Shown: positions 62,421 to 64,000 of the stretch, one piece after another | Position numbering within the stretch: position 1 is the stretch's first letter | How the letters are laid out: each line of letters starts with the position of its first letter | NCBI GenBank assembly: GCA_050247135.1 | Contig: JBFWUT010000010.1 | Coordinates: 1 to 64,000 of the forward strand | DNA: 64,000 nt | DNA from: Berkiella sp050247135 | GTDB taxonomy: Bacteria > Pseudomonadota > Gammaproteobacteria > Berkiellales > Berkiellaceae | Direction of reading: 5' to 3' | Notes under the pieces: generated by a model | Databases searched by the model: none | What the model was told of the DNA's origin: nothing | Seen by the model: only the letters and a program-made list of their open reading frames with translations | Made by a program: the position numbers and the translations under genes

Positions 62421-63377
62421 ATGTTTTATTCCATTTTTAATATTAAACGCAACATTTGGCAGATTTCTTTTGCCATATTTTTTCTTTGTGCGCTTGCTGC
62501 GGGCTCTTTTCTGACCACAACTTTTGCAGGGCTTTTATTATTTAAGATTAGCCTTGATTTATGGAGCTACTTTCGTTTCCAATCTTACAGCGTAAATGAT
62601 GCCACAACTAACCAACCTCGAACCTGGCAAAGCATTCTAGAAGAATTTAACTCAAGAAGTGGCAGAACCGCTTTTTATGGTGTTTCACGAAATGACATCA
62701 AGAGTTCTCTTGAGCGAATAATGAGTAACGGCCAAATCTCGCAAGGCAACAATAACCTGTGTGGACCTATCGCCTTTTTAGAATTGCTCATAAAACATCA
62801 ACCCGCTTTGTTTGCAAAAACATTCTGTGAGTACTTTGAAAATGGGGGCACTTATGCACCCTTTTATCTTCATTCTCCCTTTTGGGATCGCTATGCCTAT
62901 TTTTTACCAACAGGCTTAATCAATCGCATTTTCCCAAATCATTACCAAAGTCCAGAACAAGCTTTGGCAGCAGCTTTTAAAAATTCCTCTAACTTAATGG
63001 GATACAACAATAGTTGTCTATTAGAAACTTTTAAAGGTTCTACCGAGCCAAAGCAAATGGTAGAATGGTTAAATCAGGCAGGGTTTAGTGCCACTTCAAA
63101 TGTGACGCTCAATAACTATCGTAATAACGACGAAATGCCATTGCTAGCGCGGTTTTTTGTTGGTGGTATTTATTCTTCTGACAATAGAAGCAAAGAGCCT
63201 AACAATCATGTCGAAGGTGAGGAATGCTATTTTAAGCTGTCACAGTCACAAGGTTCATCTGCTCTTCACTATCTATTCAATGTATCAAGTGCTCATTGGA
63301 CATTTGGCGCTGACAAAAATCCTGCTGAACAAAATTTTATCCAAATTCATCTACCAAAGAGAAACGCCAGAACATGA
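62421..63377 (+). CDS. Membrane-anchored papain-like protease candidate, unknown family
   Basis: In this 318-residue protein the first about 55 residues hold one or two hydrophobic helices (about 11-45). A soluble domain follows with GNNNLCGPIAFLELLIK, where Cys114 sits in an N-L-C-G-P motif like the nucleophile of papain-fold peptidases, and SSAHWTFGAD with His292, which fits the His position (A/S-H-W). A possible Asn/Asp partner is not clear. I do not recognise a named family. Its stop overlaps the beta-lactamase ATG (ATGA), so the two are co-translated. A peptidase role is inferred from two short motifs only. Confidence 0.52.
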   Translation: MFYSIFNIKRNIWQISFAIFFLCALAAGSFLTTTFAGLLLFKISLDLWSYFRFQSYSVNDATTNQPRTWQSILEEFNSRSGRTAFYGVSRNDIKSSLERIMSNGQISQGNNNLCGPIAFLELLIKHQPALFAKTFCEYFENGGTYAPFYLHSPFWDRYAYFLPTGLINRIFPNHYQSPEQALAAAFKNSSNLMGYNNSCLLETFKGSTEPKQMVEWLNQAGFSATSNVTLNNYRNNDEMPLLARFFVGGIYSSDNRSKEPNNHVEGEECYFKLSQSQGSSALHYLFNVSSAHWTFGADKNPAEQNFIQIHLPKRNART

Positions 63378-64000
63378 AAACAACCCCTTTATTATTAACT
63401 TTAGGTTTAGTATTAAGTCATTCGACCATAGCAAGCGAGTCATGTTTTTTGATAACAGAGCGCAATAGGGTAATCAAGCAAGAAGGCGATTGCCAAACCC
63501 GTTATGCGCCCTGTTCCACCTTCAAAATTGCCATTAGCTTAATGGGCTATGATGATAATCTGTTAAAAAACGAAACCAAACCGGAATACCCCTTCAAAAA
63601 AGGTTATGCAGATTATCTTGCCGTTTGGAAAGAACCGCACAACCCAACCTTGTGGATGAAAAACAGTTGTATATGGTATTCGCAAGTATTAACTGAACAG
63701 TTGGGCATGAAGAAATTCAAGGATTATGTTGAGCTCTTTAATTATGGTAACAAAGATGTTTCTGGTGACAAAGGCAAAAATAACGGCTTAACGCATGCTT
63801 GGTTATCAAGCTCTTTAGAGATCTCACCTATCGAGCAAACACAGTTTTTACAAAAGATGCTTGATCATAATTTGCCTGTTAGCGTCAAAGCACAAGAGAT
63901 GACCAATAATATTCTATTTCTTGAAGAACTTCCCAACGGCTGGAAGCTTTATGGTAAAACCGGTAGCGGTTCGCTGCTTAATGCGGATAAAACACAGAAG
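63374..64000 (+). CDS. Class D (OXA-type) beta-lactamase, cut by window end
   Basis: A serine beta-lactamase of the periplasm. The first 209 residues are visible: signal peptide (cleavage near A20), the STFK motif with nucleophile Ser48 and Lys51 (carbamylated in the family), S98-C-I100 in the SxV position, YGN at 124-126, Trp143 (AWLSSSLEIS) and KTG at 195-197. The 3' end, about 50-60 residues, lies beyond base 64000. The variant SCI for SxV and the linked upstream gene are notable. Legionella gormanii carries a chromosomal OXA of the same class, so this is probably intrinsic; no mobile element is seen nearby. Confidence 0.9.
   Translation, partial: MKTTPLLLTLGLVLSHSTIASESCFLITERNRVIKQEGDCQTRYAPCSTFKIAISLMGYDDNLLKNETKPEYPFKKGYADYLAVWKEPHNPTLWMKNSCIWYSQVLTEQLGMKKFKDYVELFNYGNKDVSGDKGKNNGLTHAWLSSSLEISPIEQTQFLQKMLDHNLPVSVKAQEMTNNILFLEELPNGWKLYGKTGSGSLLNADKTQK

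Overview
The window reads as a chromosomal contig end from a gammaproteobacterium of the order Legionellales (Legionella/Coxiella/Berkiella-like). This placement rests on the moderately low GC content, the gene set (180-kDa NAD-glutamate dehydrogenase, type IV minor pilins, PhaC, the prkA-yeaH-spoVR cluster, the thrS-infC-rpmI-rplT-pheST-ihfA block ending in tRNA-Pro) and several eukaryotic-style or host-interaction-style proteins (ankyrin repeats, leucine-rich repeats, a papain-like candidate). The genus is inference. The first 15 bases match the 3' end of an Illumina TruSeq adapter, so position 1 is an assembly artefact and the first gene is cut.

Layout. 1-2.8 kb: truncated pabA/trpG, the lytic transglycosylase slt and a DUF1328 membrane protein. 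2.9-7.5 kb: a SulP anion transporter converging on a two-gene 2-oxoacid:ferredoxin oxidoreductase operon (korA-korB). 7.6-10.2 kb: an orphan ParA ATPase and a large unrecognised protein. 10.2-18 kb, all minus strand: gdh, pyrD and pilV-pilW-pilX minor pilins. 18-25 kb: an M48 lipoprotein protease, a cysteine-rich ferrochelatase, an Xre-RES toxin-antitoxin pair and pepN. 24.7-29.5 kb: the prkA-yeaH-spoVR stress operon. 29.5-34.7 kb: an ankyrin protein with a Tiki/ChaN-like C-terminus, an alanine/glycine symporter, a DUF2797 protein and a REC-GGDEF diguanylate cyclase. 34.8-41 kb: phaC, a divergent Tus-like replication-terminus-binding protein, a catalytically dead rhomboid with a helical-repeat tail, an old-yellow-enzyme reductase and an EamA exporter. 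41-50 kb is an accessory stretch: EVE and MarR genes, methyltransferases, a transporter, GNAT proteins, an LRR-like protein and a GNAT-nucleotidyltransferase fusion. 50.3-57 kb is the conserved translation block, with infC starting at ATT and a 19-codon ORF directly before pheS. 57-62.3 kb looks like an envelope/stress region: SDR, four tiny or small membrane proteins, an H1-like protein and a FecR/DUF6600 protein with Gln-rich tandem repeats. 62.4-64 kb: a papain-like candidate translationally coupled to a class D beta-lactamase that runs off the window.

The most unusual items are the Tus-like gene, far from the Enterobacterales where Tus is best known; the pheS leader ORF; the rhomboid with all catalytic residues replaced; the ankyrin-Tiki fusion; and the Cys-protease-like gene coupled to the beta-lactamase. 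No CRISPR array, prophage or insertion sequence was seen. No stretch above about 300 bases lacks a feature; the longest non-genic gaps are about 290 bases (50010-50296) and 268 bases (41027-41294).
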